The notes beneath the pieces are model-generated. The model worked only from the letters and a program-made list of their open reading frames with translations, had not been told where the DNA came from and did no database searches. A stretch of 64,000 nt of DNA, taken from assembly GCF_946478805.1 (NCBI RefSeq), contig NZ_CAMLDC010000006.1, positions 179,214 through 243,213 on the forward strand. The letters run 5' to 3'. Of this stretch, positions 20,201-26,599 are shown in pieces. Made by a program: the position numbers and the translations under genes. Numbering within the stretch: the first letter of the stretch is position 1; each line of letters starts with the position of its first letter. Origin of the DNA: an uncultured Fluviicola sp. (GTDB lineage Bacteria > Bacteroidota > Bacteroidia > Flavobacteriales > Crocinitomicaceae).

Positions 20201-20270
20201 ACTCACCCTATTTGTGATTCCCGGATTGTACATCTATTTCACATCTAAAAAACCGAAAGTAAAGGCATGA
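17217..20270 (+). CDS. RND (HAE1-type) multidrug efflux pump, inner-membrane subunit
   Basis: A 1017-residue proton-driven exporter of AcrB type and normal length. The N-terminus SIKRPVMASVLSIIVVLFG is the family signature for helix 1. The two proton-relay aspartates are in GLVVDDAIVVMEN near residue 400, and the matching second half has GLVTKNGILIVEFANQRRE near residue 915. Both porter loops are present (for example YPGANPNVIESQITEPLEE near residue 50). It works as a trimer with the adaptor encoded before it and the TolC-type channel after it, overlapping each by four bases. Substrates cannot be told from sequence; control by the MarR gene suggests toxic organic compounds. Confidence 0.95.
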   Translation: MNIASLSIKRPVMASVLSIIVVLFGVIGFLFLGIREFPSVDPPVITVTTNYPGANPNVIESQITEPLEESINGIAGIRTISSTSSDGKSTITVEFDLGVDLDAAANDVRDKVSAAVRNLPPDADPPIVVKSDANAETIFSLTVQSDKKSLLELSDLGNNVFKERLQTIEGISEIRIWGEKKFAMKLNLDPEKMTGLNVTAFEVQNALLNQNVELPSGRIEGNAVELTIRTFGRLSTEEEFNNLVIAKQGTQIVRLKDVGLAVLSPENERTLLRGNHGTPMIGIAVNPQPGANYIEIVDNIYKKVNQIKKELPADVRLGVALDATQNIRKSISEVEETILIAFGLVVIIIFLFLRDWRTTLIPIIAIPISLIGTFFIMYISDFSINLLTLLGIVLATGLVVDDAIVVMENIYARVEKGENPIEAAHKGSAEIFFAIISTTITLTAVFLPVIFLQGLTGRLFREFGIVVAGSVIISAFISLTLTPMMSSRLLKKQERHSRFYKMTEVWLDKLMSGYRNGLTRFMKRPWVAFIVMALCIVLFIWNYLGLQSELAPMEDKGRFQIRSTAPEGTSFERMDQYQQQLISLIDTLPEKDNILGVTSPSMSSNAVNTSFLRINLVPGKDRKRSQEDIVNALTPILNSYNFARNIIVQEPTIGGGRSAGLSVQYILQAPTYEQMKEVLPKFLEKASTDPTFKTVDVDLKFNKPELQVEIDRDKALSMGVDVKEIASTLQLYFSGQRYGYFILNGKQYQVIGQAVRSKRDDPADLSAIQVRTDSGNLIPIDNLVKITNESSPPQLFRYNRYVSATVSAQPNDGFTVGDGIKAMDKIAEEILPESFSHSLGGQSKEFSESGSSILFAFIFALVLVYLVLAAQFESYRDPWIILCTVPLALSGAFLSLWLTDQTLNIFSEIGIIVLVGLVTKNGILIVEFANQRREDGLSIKEAIIDASAQRFRPILMTTLATILGALPIALALGDAATSRISMGISIVGGLAFSLILTLFVIPGLYIYFTSKKPKVKA

Positions 20271-21574
20271 AAAAAATAGCTCTTCTTCTAATGCTTCTTT
20301 CAGGTAATTCTGCTTTTTCTCAGCAAATTTTAAGCTTTGAAGAAGTCATCAAACGGACCCTGGAAAAAAACTTTGATGTATTGATCCAACGCAATAATGT
20401 GCAGATTGCTGACAACTCCAACAACATTGGTGCTGCAGGATATTTACCAACTGTTGGTGTAAATGCGGATCAAAACTGGACTTCAACCAATACACGTCAG
20501 GAATTCTTCTCCGGGCAGGTAAACCAGAAAAACGGAGCCAATAATAATTCACTCACTGCAGCAGCCCGATTGAATTGGACTTTCTTCGACGGATTTGCCA
20601 TGTTTGCAAGAGACAAGCGGCTTCAGCTTTCAGAAGATCTGGCAACCGTTAATCTGACTGCTCAAATGGAAATGTCGATCTACCAGGCTTCTGTCTTGTA
20701 TTATAGTTTGCAATATTACAAACGCATGCAAACCGTTTACGAAGAAGCTATTCAATTGTCGAAAGAGCGATTTGACCTGATTTCTTTGCGTGCGAAAAAT
20801 GGAGCTGCAAATGAGCTGGAACTGCTTCAGGCAAAACTGGATCTGAATGCAGACAGTTCAAACTACCTCAATCATTTGAACCTGATCGGCAAAATGAAGG
20901 TTGACCTGGCGATGGTGATGGGAGAAGCAGGAACAACTTCATTCGACGTTGACGATAACATTCCGGCAATTCCAACGCTTAATCAAAGTATCATCCTCGA
21001 AAATGCACTGGCACAAAACACCAGCTTGCTGGTTCAGAAAAGTCAGATTGCAATTATCGACCTACAACGCAAGGAACTGCAAAGCCGTTATTACCCGCAA
21101 TTGTCTTTTTATGCGCAGTATTCTGCAACCATTTCCAAAAGTGAAGTCGGAGTGCTTTCCTCCAATCGCAGTTTGGGGCCGGGTGTCGGTTTCACCTTGA
21201 GTTGGACTATTTTGGATGGTTTAGCCAATGTGACAGCGGTAAAAAACAATAAACTTCAAAAAGAAAATGCGGAATTTGCCGTTCAGAAACAGGAGCAGAT
21301 AATCCGAACTGAAGTGGATAAAGCTTGGCAGGACTACACTTTTTCGGAACGCATGTATCGTCTGGAAAGCAGCTCGATCATCAATACAACTGAAATGTTC
21401 GGGATTGCGCAAAAATCTTTCGAAAACGGTTCATTAACGCAATTCGAATTACGTGAAATCCAGTTTTCTATCATCCAGGCAAAGAATCGCCAGTTGACTT
21501 CCGAATTCAATCTGAGAACTGCCATTTTGAACCTGGCATTGTTTACCGGTGATTATAAGAAACTGATTCCGTAA
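20267..21574 (+). CDS. TolC-family outer-membrane efflux channel
   Basis: A 435-residue outer-membrane factor with a signal peptide (MKKIALLLMLLSGNSAFSQ). Two repeated halves are visible, each with long helices and a beta segment: the first around FEEVIKRTLEKNFDVLIQRNN, the second starting near residue 245 with NALAQNTSLLVQKSQIAI. The typical GYLPTVGVNADQNW and YYPQLSFYAQYS strands precede each beta hairpin. It is the last gene of the marR-adaptor-pump-channel operon, overlapping the pump by four bases. A palindromic repeat (21587-21650) lies right after its stop. Confidence 0.93.
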   Translation: MKKIALLLMLLSGNSAFSQQILSFEEVIKRTLEKNFDVLIQRNNVQIADNSNNIGAAGYLPTVGVNADQNWTSTNTRQEFFSGQVNQKNGANNNSLTAAARLNWTFFDGFAMFARDKRLQLSEDLATVNLTAQMEMSIYQASVLYYSLQYYKRMQTVYEEAIQLSKERFDLISLRAKNGAANELELLQAKLDLNADSSNYLNHLNLIGKMKVDLAMVMGEAGTTSFDVDDNIPAIPTLNQSIILENALAQNTSLLVQKSQIAIIDLQRKELQSRYYPQLSFYAQYSATISKSEVGVLSSNRSLGPGVGFTLSWTILDGLANVTAVKNNKLQKENAEFAVQKQEQIIRTEVDKAWQDYTFSERMYRLESSSIINTTEMFGIAQKSFENGSLTQFELREIQFSIIQAKNRQLTSEFNLRTAILNLALFTGDYKKLIP

Positions 21575-21586
21575 GCACATGAAATA

Positions 21587-21650
21587 TTTTGTAGAAACGC
21601 GATGCGTTTTTTGTAGGGACGTGATGCCTCGCGTTCCTACAAAAAATGCG
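21587..21650. repeat. REP-like palindromic repeat between tolC-type gene and LytTR regulator
   Basis: A hairpin with 18-base arms and two G-T type mismatches is centred at about 21625: left arm GCGTTTTTTGTAGGGACG, right arm CGTTCCTACAAAAAATGC. A partial extra copy (TTTTGTAGAAACGCGATGCG) starts at 21587. The core resembles the arms of the element at 49147-49412 (GTA.GTACGCGA and TCGCGTACCTAC). The right arm supplies the TAG stop of the LytTR regulator. It may also end transcription from both sides. Confidence 0.7.
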
Positions 21651-22395
21651 TTTGTAAATCGCGGATCACATCTTCCTTCTTTTGACGCGAAATCGGAATT
21701 TTCAACCCGTTTTTCAGTTTAATGTATCCACCTTCTTCCTTGAGGTATTCGTCTACAAATTTCATGTTGATAATGAACGATTTATGCGGACGAATGAAGT
21801 TCACATTTGTACGCAATTTATCATCGAAAAACTTCAAGGGTTTGGAAACCAGTATTTCCTTGCCATCATCCAGGAATATCTTGCAATAAGAGCTGTCTGC
21901 TTCGAAGGAAACAATTGAATCCAGGCGAACAAAGCACATTCCATCCGCAGTGGGAATAGAAATCTTACGTTCTCCATTTCCATAAGAAATCATGATTTGA
22001 TCCGCACTCATTGAACGTCTTTCCCGCACTTTATCAAGAGCCTGGTTCACTGCTTCAACAAACAATTCCGAATCAATCGGTTTCATCAGATAATCAAGAG
22101 CCTGATATCTGAACGCTTTCACAGCATATTGGTCAAAAGCAGTAGTGAAAATAATCTGGGCAGCAAAAGCATCACTTTCGTCTAATACATCAAATCCGGT
22201 TCCATCGCCCAGATTGATATCAATAAAAATCAGATCAGCTTCGGTTTCATTAATTAACTGAACCGCAGATTTGAACGAATCAGCCTCTCCAAGAACCTGG
22301 AAATTAGGAAAATAACGTTCTAAATATTTTGAAATAACCCTCCTCGCATCAACCTCATCATCAATAATTAATACCCTCTTAGTTTTCATAGTCAT
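21637..22395 (-). CDS. LytTR-family response regulator
   Basis: A 252-residue regulator: a receiver domain (residues 5-120) with the acidic pair IDDEVDARR, phospho-acceptor Asp in LIFIDINLGDGTG (about residue 57), and the Lys in YLMKPID near residue 107, followed by a LytTR DNA-binding domain (about 150-250, SIVSFEADSSYCKIFLDDG and NFIRPHKSFIINM). LytTR regulators bind direct repeats upstream of target genes. Its natural partners are LytS-type kinases, and the two propeller sensors lie about 6 kb away on the same strand, beyond the efflux operon. Start may be the ATG at 22395 or 22389. The last codons and stop (TTT TTG TAG) lie inside the palindromic repeat at 21587-21650. Confidence 0.9.
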   Translation of the reverse strand: MTMKTKRVLIIDDEVDARRVISKYLERYFPNFQVLGEADSFKSAVQLINETEADLIFIDINLGDGTGFDVLDESDAFAAQIIFTTAFDQYAVKAFRYQALDYLMKPIDSELFVEAVNQALDKVRERRSMSADQIMISYGNGERKISIPTADGMCFVRLDSIVSFEADSSYCKIFLDDGKEILVSKPLKFFDDKLRTNVNFIRPHKSFIINMKFVDEYLKEEGGYIKLKNGLKIPISRQKKEDVIRDLQTHFL

Positions 22396-22714
22396 ATCAG
22401 TAAATAGTTGTAATATCCCTTTAAGTAATTGTCGTTAGTTATCTTGTAAATATGAATGAGTAGATAATTTGAAAATCTGACCTAATTGGTAGTAATTTAC
22501 AAAAAAAAGAGTAATATCCTTTTAGATACGCAAATAGAATTTCATTGTAGCGGGTGAAATAGTTCATCCCTAAAAAGCTTACCATAGACAGAAGTTCCTG
22601 TTTAGAATTCCAAAATTAAGAAACGTTACAAAATTGACTTTATTTTATACTGCCAATATTTCACAATGTCCATGTTCATTAAAAAAAAGTAACTTTAGTG
22701 CTTCAAAATGAACC
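22396..22714. other. Intergenic region between LytTR regulator and phosphodiesterase genes
   Basis: A 319-base AT-rich gap between divergent genes. I see no coding frame worth naming. It holds a direct repeat, GTAATATCCCTTTAAG at 22410-22425 and GTAATATCCTTTTAG at 22511-22525, about 100 bases apart, which could be regulator sites. TAACTTTA at 22690-22697 is a weak -7 box for the downstream plus-strand gene. Confidence 0.5.
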
Positions 22715-23671
22715 ATGACAAAATTGTTACTTTCGGTGGTAATTGCAGTTTGCGTAATCCTCACTTCCTCTTTCGGTTTCAACAAAACATCGGATGACCA
22801 AACCGTAAAGTACAAGACGGAATATGTTATCGTACTTGTTATCGATGGCCCTCGTTTCACGGAAACATTCGGGGATTCAACTTACAAATACATTCCGCAT
22901 TTAGGTAACGAGTTAAAAAGAGAAGGTGTTCTTTTAAGCAATTTCAGAAATAACGGACCAACCTACACGATTTCAGGACATTCCGCAATTGTTACCGGGA
23001 GATATCAGCACCTCTCAAATGCAGGAAAACAATTCCCGAAATACCCATCCATGTTCCAATATTACCTGAAAGAAAAATCAGTTCCAAAATCGGATGCATG
23101 GGTTATTTCGAGTAAAGGAAAATTGGAAGTCTTAAGCAATACTTCGTATAAAAAATGGCAGAATGTGTTCAAACCATGTTCCTATTGTGGACTCAATGGA
23201 AATGGAGCAGATTACACAGGAGACCAGGAAACATTTGATAAGGTAACAGACGTTCTTTCCGGTAAAAACCCACCACACCTGATGCTGATCAATTTGCTGG
23301 CTGCAGATTCCTACGCACATTCTAAAGAGTGGGACAGGTATTTGAGATCGATTCAACAATGTGACGATTATGCATTCCAATTGTGGAATCTTATTCAGTC
23401 CAGCGAAAAACTAAAAGACAAAACAACCCTGATCGTCACCAATGATCATGGCCGGCATTTGGATGGACACAAAGACGGATATATCAGTCACGGCGATAAT
23501 TGCGAAGGATGCAGACACATCAGTTTGTTGGCAATAGGTCCTGATTTCAAGAAGAACTTTGAATCCAAAAATGCTGCCGAACAATTAGACATCAGTAAAA
23601 CCATCTCGGAAATACTGCATTTCTCTATGCCAACCGGAAAAGGAAGGGTTTTGACAGAACTCTTTAAATAA
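22715..23671 (+). CDS. Secreted alkaline-phosphatase-superfamily phosphodiesterase
   Basis: A 318-residue protein with signal peptide (MTKLLLSVVIAVCVILTSS) and a compact alkaline-phosphatase fold. Metal and catalytic residues are in order: Asp in VLVIDGPRF, Thr nucleophile in GPTYTISGHSAIVTGR (about residue 85), Asp/His in LLAADSYAHS, Asp-His in IVTNDHGRH, and a last His in YISHGDNCEGC. All six expected metal ligands seem present. Two CxxC pairs (CSYCG and CEGCRH) are unusual for the family and could form disulfides after export. The substrate (phosphodiester, nucleotide or sulfate) is not predictable. It stands alone and is convergent with the YchJ-like gene. Confidence 0.8.
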   Translation: MTKLLLSVVIAVCVILTSSFGFNKTSDDQTVKYKTEYVIVLVIDGPRFTETFGDSTYKYIPHLGNELKREGVLLSNFRNNGPTYTISGHSAIVTGRYQHLSNAGKQFPKYPSMFQYYLKEKSVPKSDAWVISSKGKLEVLSNTSYKKWQNVFKPCSYCGLNGNGADYTGDQETFDKVTDVLSGKNPPHLMLINLLAADSYAHSKEWDRYLRSIQQCDDYAFQLWNLIQSSEKLKDKTTLIVTNDHGRHLDGHKDGYISHGDNCEGCRHISLLAIGPDFKKNFESKNAAEQLDISKTISEILHFSMPTGKGRVLTELFK

Positions 23672-23752
23672 TTGCGAATTACGAGATCCGAAATCCGAAT
23701 TATCAGATTCCAAAATTACACGCTACTTGTTCTTAAGAAGAAATCTGCAACC

Positions 23753-24136
23753 TTATTCCCCGTCCATGAAGTACCAGCGACCGTCAATTTTTTCAAAACG
23801 GGAATCTTCTGTGTGCCGAGTCAATTGTTTTGTTTCATCCAGGTAGGTAGCAACAAATTTGACACGTTTTTCCGAAGAAGAAATGATCTCCAAACTGATC
23901 CAGGTGCTGTTTGACGCCCATTCCAAAATCGATTTCGGATGGTAGTATTTTCTGAATTTCGGAGAGGTCGTTTCCAGGATGTAGGAAACATTTTTGGTAA
24001 CATATGCCGAATACCTGGAACGCATCAGTTCTTCTGCTGTCTCGGGAAAACGGGTTCCTGAAAGGAATGGACCACAACATTCTCCGAACGGTTTTTGACT
24101 TCCGCAATGACACGTAACCAGTATTTCAGAACTCAT
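23753..24136 (-). CDS. YchJ-like SEC-C motif protein
   Basis: A 127-residue protein of the YchJ/UPF0225 family. The N-terminal zinc-binding SEC-C motif is CHCGSQKPFGECCGPFLSG at residues 9-27, followed by the family block EELMRSRYSAYV and a NTF2-like domain ending in DGRWYFMDGE. Enterobacterial YchJ has a second SEC-C motif at the C-terminus, which is absent here. Function is unknown beyond metal binding. It overlaps the end of the serine hydrolase gene by four bases (ATGA-type), so the two are probably translated together. Confidence 0.88.
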   Translation of the reverse strand: MSSEILVTCHCGSQKPFGECCGPFLSGTRFPETAEELMRSRYSAYVTKNVSYILETTSPKFRKYYHPKSILEWASNSTWISLEIISSSEKRVKFVATYLDETKQLTRHTEDSRFEKIDGRWYFMDGE

Positions 24137-25374
24137 GGTTTCTTTTTCCGAATAGCTTCATCCATTTGTAACTTGGCCACATTCGGTCGAATGAAATTTT
24201 CCTTCGTATCAATCAAAGGTTCGTAAGGATAATTTCCGAACAATGTCGATAAGCGGTTGATTGCAAACACTTTCTTTGTGTAGTGATTCGAAAGGATGAT
24301 CATACAGATGGTATCTTGTCTCAAGGATGCATAACACCCCGTATTTCCGTGCCACCAACCGGTATGAAAAAACAGGGTCGATTTCCCTTTGTCTTCCCGC
24401 ATCCGGAAACCCAGGCCATAATTACTTTTCCCTTTGTGCTCGTAACTGTAACCTTTGAAAATCTCCTTCTTGATCTGTTTACTTAAGAAGGCATCCGAAT
24501 AAGTTCCCTTATCCAGTTTCAATAAATCCCTCGCTGTTGTGTACAAATTTTTATCGCCGTAAACGCCATCCAGGTTGGTGAATGGTTCCAATGCATTCCT
24601 TGAATCATAGGATCGCGCCAGGGAATCCGAATTTTTGGATCCGTCGTTGATAAAGGAATCTGTCATTTCCAACGGATCGAAGACCAATTCCTTGGCAATC
24701 CGTGGAAACTTCTTGTGTGTGATCCGTTCGGCAATTAAAGCCAGTAACACATAATTGGTATTGCAATAGGAGAACTGTGAATTCGGAGGAAAATACAAAG
24801 GCATCTTGTAGGTATTCAAAAGCTGAACAATCTTTTGATTTGTCAGGGTTTTGGTCGCAGGCCAAATGGAATAAGGGAAATATCCGTAATATGGAATTCC
24901 GCTTCTGTGATTCAATAGCATTCTGACAGTTATTCCCTCATACATGATTTCAGGTAAATACGACCGGATGTCCTTATCTAAAACAACCAGGTTCGAGTCC
25001 ACCAATTTGCAAATAACAATGGCCGTCACCACTTTCGAAATCGAGGCAACATGCAGGGGAGTATGTTTATCAACCCGTTGTTTGAATTGATGGTTCGCTA
25101 TTCCTTTGTAGCGCTCGTAAATAATTTTCCCGTTTTTTGCAACCAGGAACATTCCGTTAAAATCGGGAGCGATGTGATTACTATAGAACGAACTGATACT
25201 GTCGTAATAATGCCGAACAAACGTTTTCGGGATGGGATTGAATTGGGGGAATCGAAATTGATCTACAGCAGTTTCGGCATCTGTTTTTTTAGCAACCTTG
25301 ACTTCTGTCTGGCAGCCAAAAATCAAAAAAAAGAACACTAAAAGGGTTGTAAATCGAGTAAATCCGAAAATCAT
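24133..25374 (-). CDS. Serine hydrolase lipoprotein, class C beta-lactamase-like
   Basis: A 413-residue exported protein with a lipobox (LIFGC near residue 20). The penicillin-binding fold is shown by the SxxK motif SISK in PLHVASISKVVTAIV (about residue 107), the Tyr motif YCN in QFSYCNTNYVLLA, and a late HTGWWHG segment matching the KTG/HxG box. The stretch MLLNHRSGIPYY is typical of this serine hydrolase family. Such proteins act as DD-peptidases, esterases or D-aminopeptidases; resistance activity is not implied. It is upstream of, and overlaps, the YchJ-like gene. Confidence 0.87.
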   Translation of the reverse strand: MIFGFTRFTTLLVFFFLIFGCQTEVKVAKKTDAETAVDQFRFPQFNPIPKTFVRHYYDSISSFYSNHIAPDFNGMFLVAKNGKIIYERYKGIANHQFKQRVDKHTPLHVASISKVVTAIVICKLVDSNLVVLDKDIRSYLPEIMYEGITVRMLLNHRSGIPYYGYFPYSIWPATKTLTNQKIVQLLNTYKMPLYFPPNSQFSYCNTNYVLLALIAERITHKKFPRIAKELVFDPLEMTDSFINDGSKNSDSLARSYDSRNALEPFTNLDGVYGDKNLYTTARDLLKLDKGTYSDAFLSKQIKKEIFKGYSYEHKGKSNYGLGFRMREDKGKSTLFFHTGWWHGNTGCYASLRQDTICMIILSNHYTKKVFAINRLSTLFGNYPYEPLIDTKENFIRPNVAKLQMDEAIRKKKP

Positions 25375-25415
25375 GGCGCAAAGATAGGAAAACGCTTTAT
25401 CCTTGCAAGCAACTA

Positions 25416-26036
25416 TTAATAAGTATACTCTGCTGTCATTTTGCGAATCAGTCCATCCCGACCTTTCACCTGCAAAGTCACCGTGAAAGCCACAGGCTTA
25501 CCTTTATTAGCACTTTTTGCTTTTGTCAATGCATCGATCACTTCTTGTGTAATTGCTCCTCCGGTAATCGGCGGAATCGGTGTTGCGATCAAGGGAGAAT
25601 TTACCTGGTAGTTCATCACTTCAAAACCAGGATTCTCCAGGATTGAATTATCATCGTACCCGGCTCGTAAGTTCACTTTATCCAGTGTCACAACAGCAGA
25701 ACTTGCAGGAGAAACTCCCCAGAAAATTGTTGGTGCAGGTAAATTCAAAACCCGAAATTGCCATGTTCCGACAACATTCTTATCCTTGAAGTTACGGGCA
25801 ATTACCGTGATGTTTTTTGCTGAAGCATGCGGTTTCAAAATAAAACACGAATCTGTTCTGAAAATCTGAGCTTGATCACTTTCCAGATCAAGGAATGCCG
25901 TTTCTGCCCCCGCACCAATTTTAATTTTATTATCATAGCCGCGATAGACCACATTATACTCGGGAAAACCCAAAGTAATTTGAGAAAAACTAAAATGACA
26001 AATCACACATGTGATTAAACTGATAATTATTTTCAT
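25416..26036 (-). CDS. Secreted protein resembling the GldM C-terminal domain
   Basis: A 206-residue protein with signal peptide (MKIIISLITCVICHFSFSQ). The mature part resembles the C-terminal periplasmic domains of GldM, a T9SS motor component: PEYNVVYRGYDNKIKIGAG near residue 25, the strand TWQFRVLNLPAPTIFWGV near residue 90, and a C-terminal beta sheet ending KGRDGLIRKMTAEYTY. GldM itself has about 500 residues and an N-terminal membrane helix with a coiled coil, both lacking here. No gld or spr genes lie nearby. So this is a standalone domain, perhaps a T9SS accessory or an unrelated use of the fold. The resemblance is from recognition, not alignment. Confidence 0.6.
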   Translation of the reverse strand: MKIIISLITCVICHFSFSQITLGFPEYNVVYRGYDNKIKIGAGAETAFLDLESDQAQIFRTDSCFILKPHASAKNITVIARNFKDKNVVGTWQFRVLNLPAPTIFWGVSPASSAVVTLDKVNLRAGYDDNSILENPGFEVMNYQVNSPLIATPIPPITGGAITQEVIDALTKAKSANKGKPVAFTVTLQVKGRDGLIRKMTAEYTY

Positions 26037-26091
26037 ATAACAGGTGTTAAATTCATTACTAAATATACCAATTTATAATTAACTTGTTTAC

Positions 26092-26565
26092 ATGAAAAAT
26101 TACAGACCGATAACAGCCATTCTTTTTACAACACTTCTTCTTTCTTGTGGAGACAACCAAGAGGAGAAACAGGAAACCGAAACTCCCGTTGAATCTCAGG
26201 CACTGAATGAGGAGCCACAATCGGAACCGGAAAAGGAGTCAAAGAAACCGAAAGAAGATACACATGTCAAAATCACCAATACGGAAGACAAACTGATTGA
26301 CAAGGTTTGGCAACTTCCTGAAGTGAAGTCCTTATCAGATAAGATAGAACGTGAATCAAAGGGGAAACGCCATTTGGTAGGGCGCATCTCCTCCACTCCA
26401 TCTGATGATCAGGAATATTACGGTGTTTCGGTTTCAGAAGACAATGGTGAAGCCCTGGCGACCTATTTTGAATTCCGCATTTATCCCGATAATTCGATCT
26501 ATTATTACGACGTGGTGGAAGACCGGGAATTGACTTTAAAAGAATGGCGGGCTCAGAAAAAGTAA
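26092..26565 (+). CDS. Lipoprotein of unknown function
   Basis: A 157-residue lipoprotein: the lipobox is TLLLSC at residues 14-19, followed by a Glu/Gln/Pro-rich linker (to about residue 60). The folded part contains VWQLPEVKSLSDKIERESKG and a beta-rich end (YYGVSVSEDNGEALATYFEF, RIYPDNSIYYYDVVEDREL). I do not recognise the family. It is divergent from the GldM-like gene (55-base gap) and convergent with the large adhesin-like gene. Confidence 0.8.
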   Translation: MKNYRPITAILFTTLLLSCGDNQEEKQETETPVESQALNEEPQSEPEKESKKPKEDTHVKITNTEDKLIDKVWQLPEVKSLSDKIERESKGKRHLVGRISSTPSDDQEYYGVSVSEDNGEALATYFEFRIYPDNSIYYYDVVEDRELTLKEWRAQKK

Positions 26566-26577
26566 TCCAAGCCCGCC
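26546..26577 (+). terminator. Hairpin at the end of the lipoprotein gene
   Basis: Eight-base G/C-rich arms GGCGGGCT (26546-26553) and AGCCCGCC (26570-26577) with a 16-base loop that contains the stop codon. It sits between two convergent genes; the T run expected after a terminator is weak (AAATATT). Confidence 0.45.
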
Positions 26578-26599
26578 AAATATTAAGTGTTGCGGTTTC

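Noticed and set aside
23672..23914. 80-codon plus-strand frame after the phosphodiesterase
   Set aside because: Mostly antisense to the YchJ-like gene and begins in an intergenic repeat.
24133..25374. Beta-lactamase resistance gene
   Set aside because: The motifs are those of the broad serine hydrolase family; nothing points to a specific antibiotic-degrading class C enzyme.
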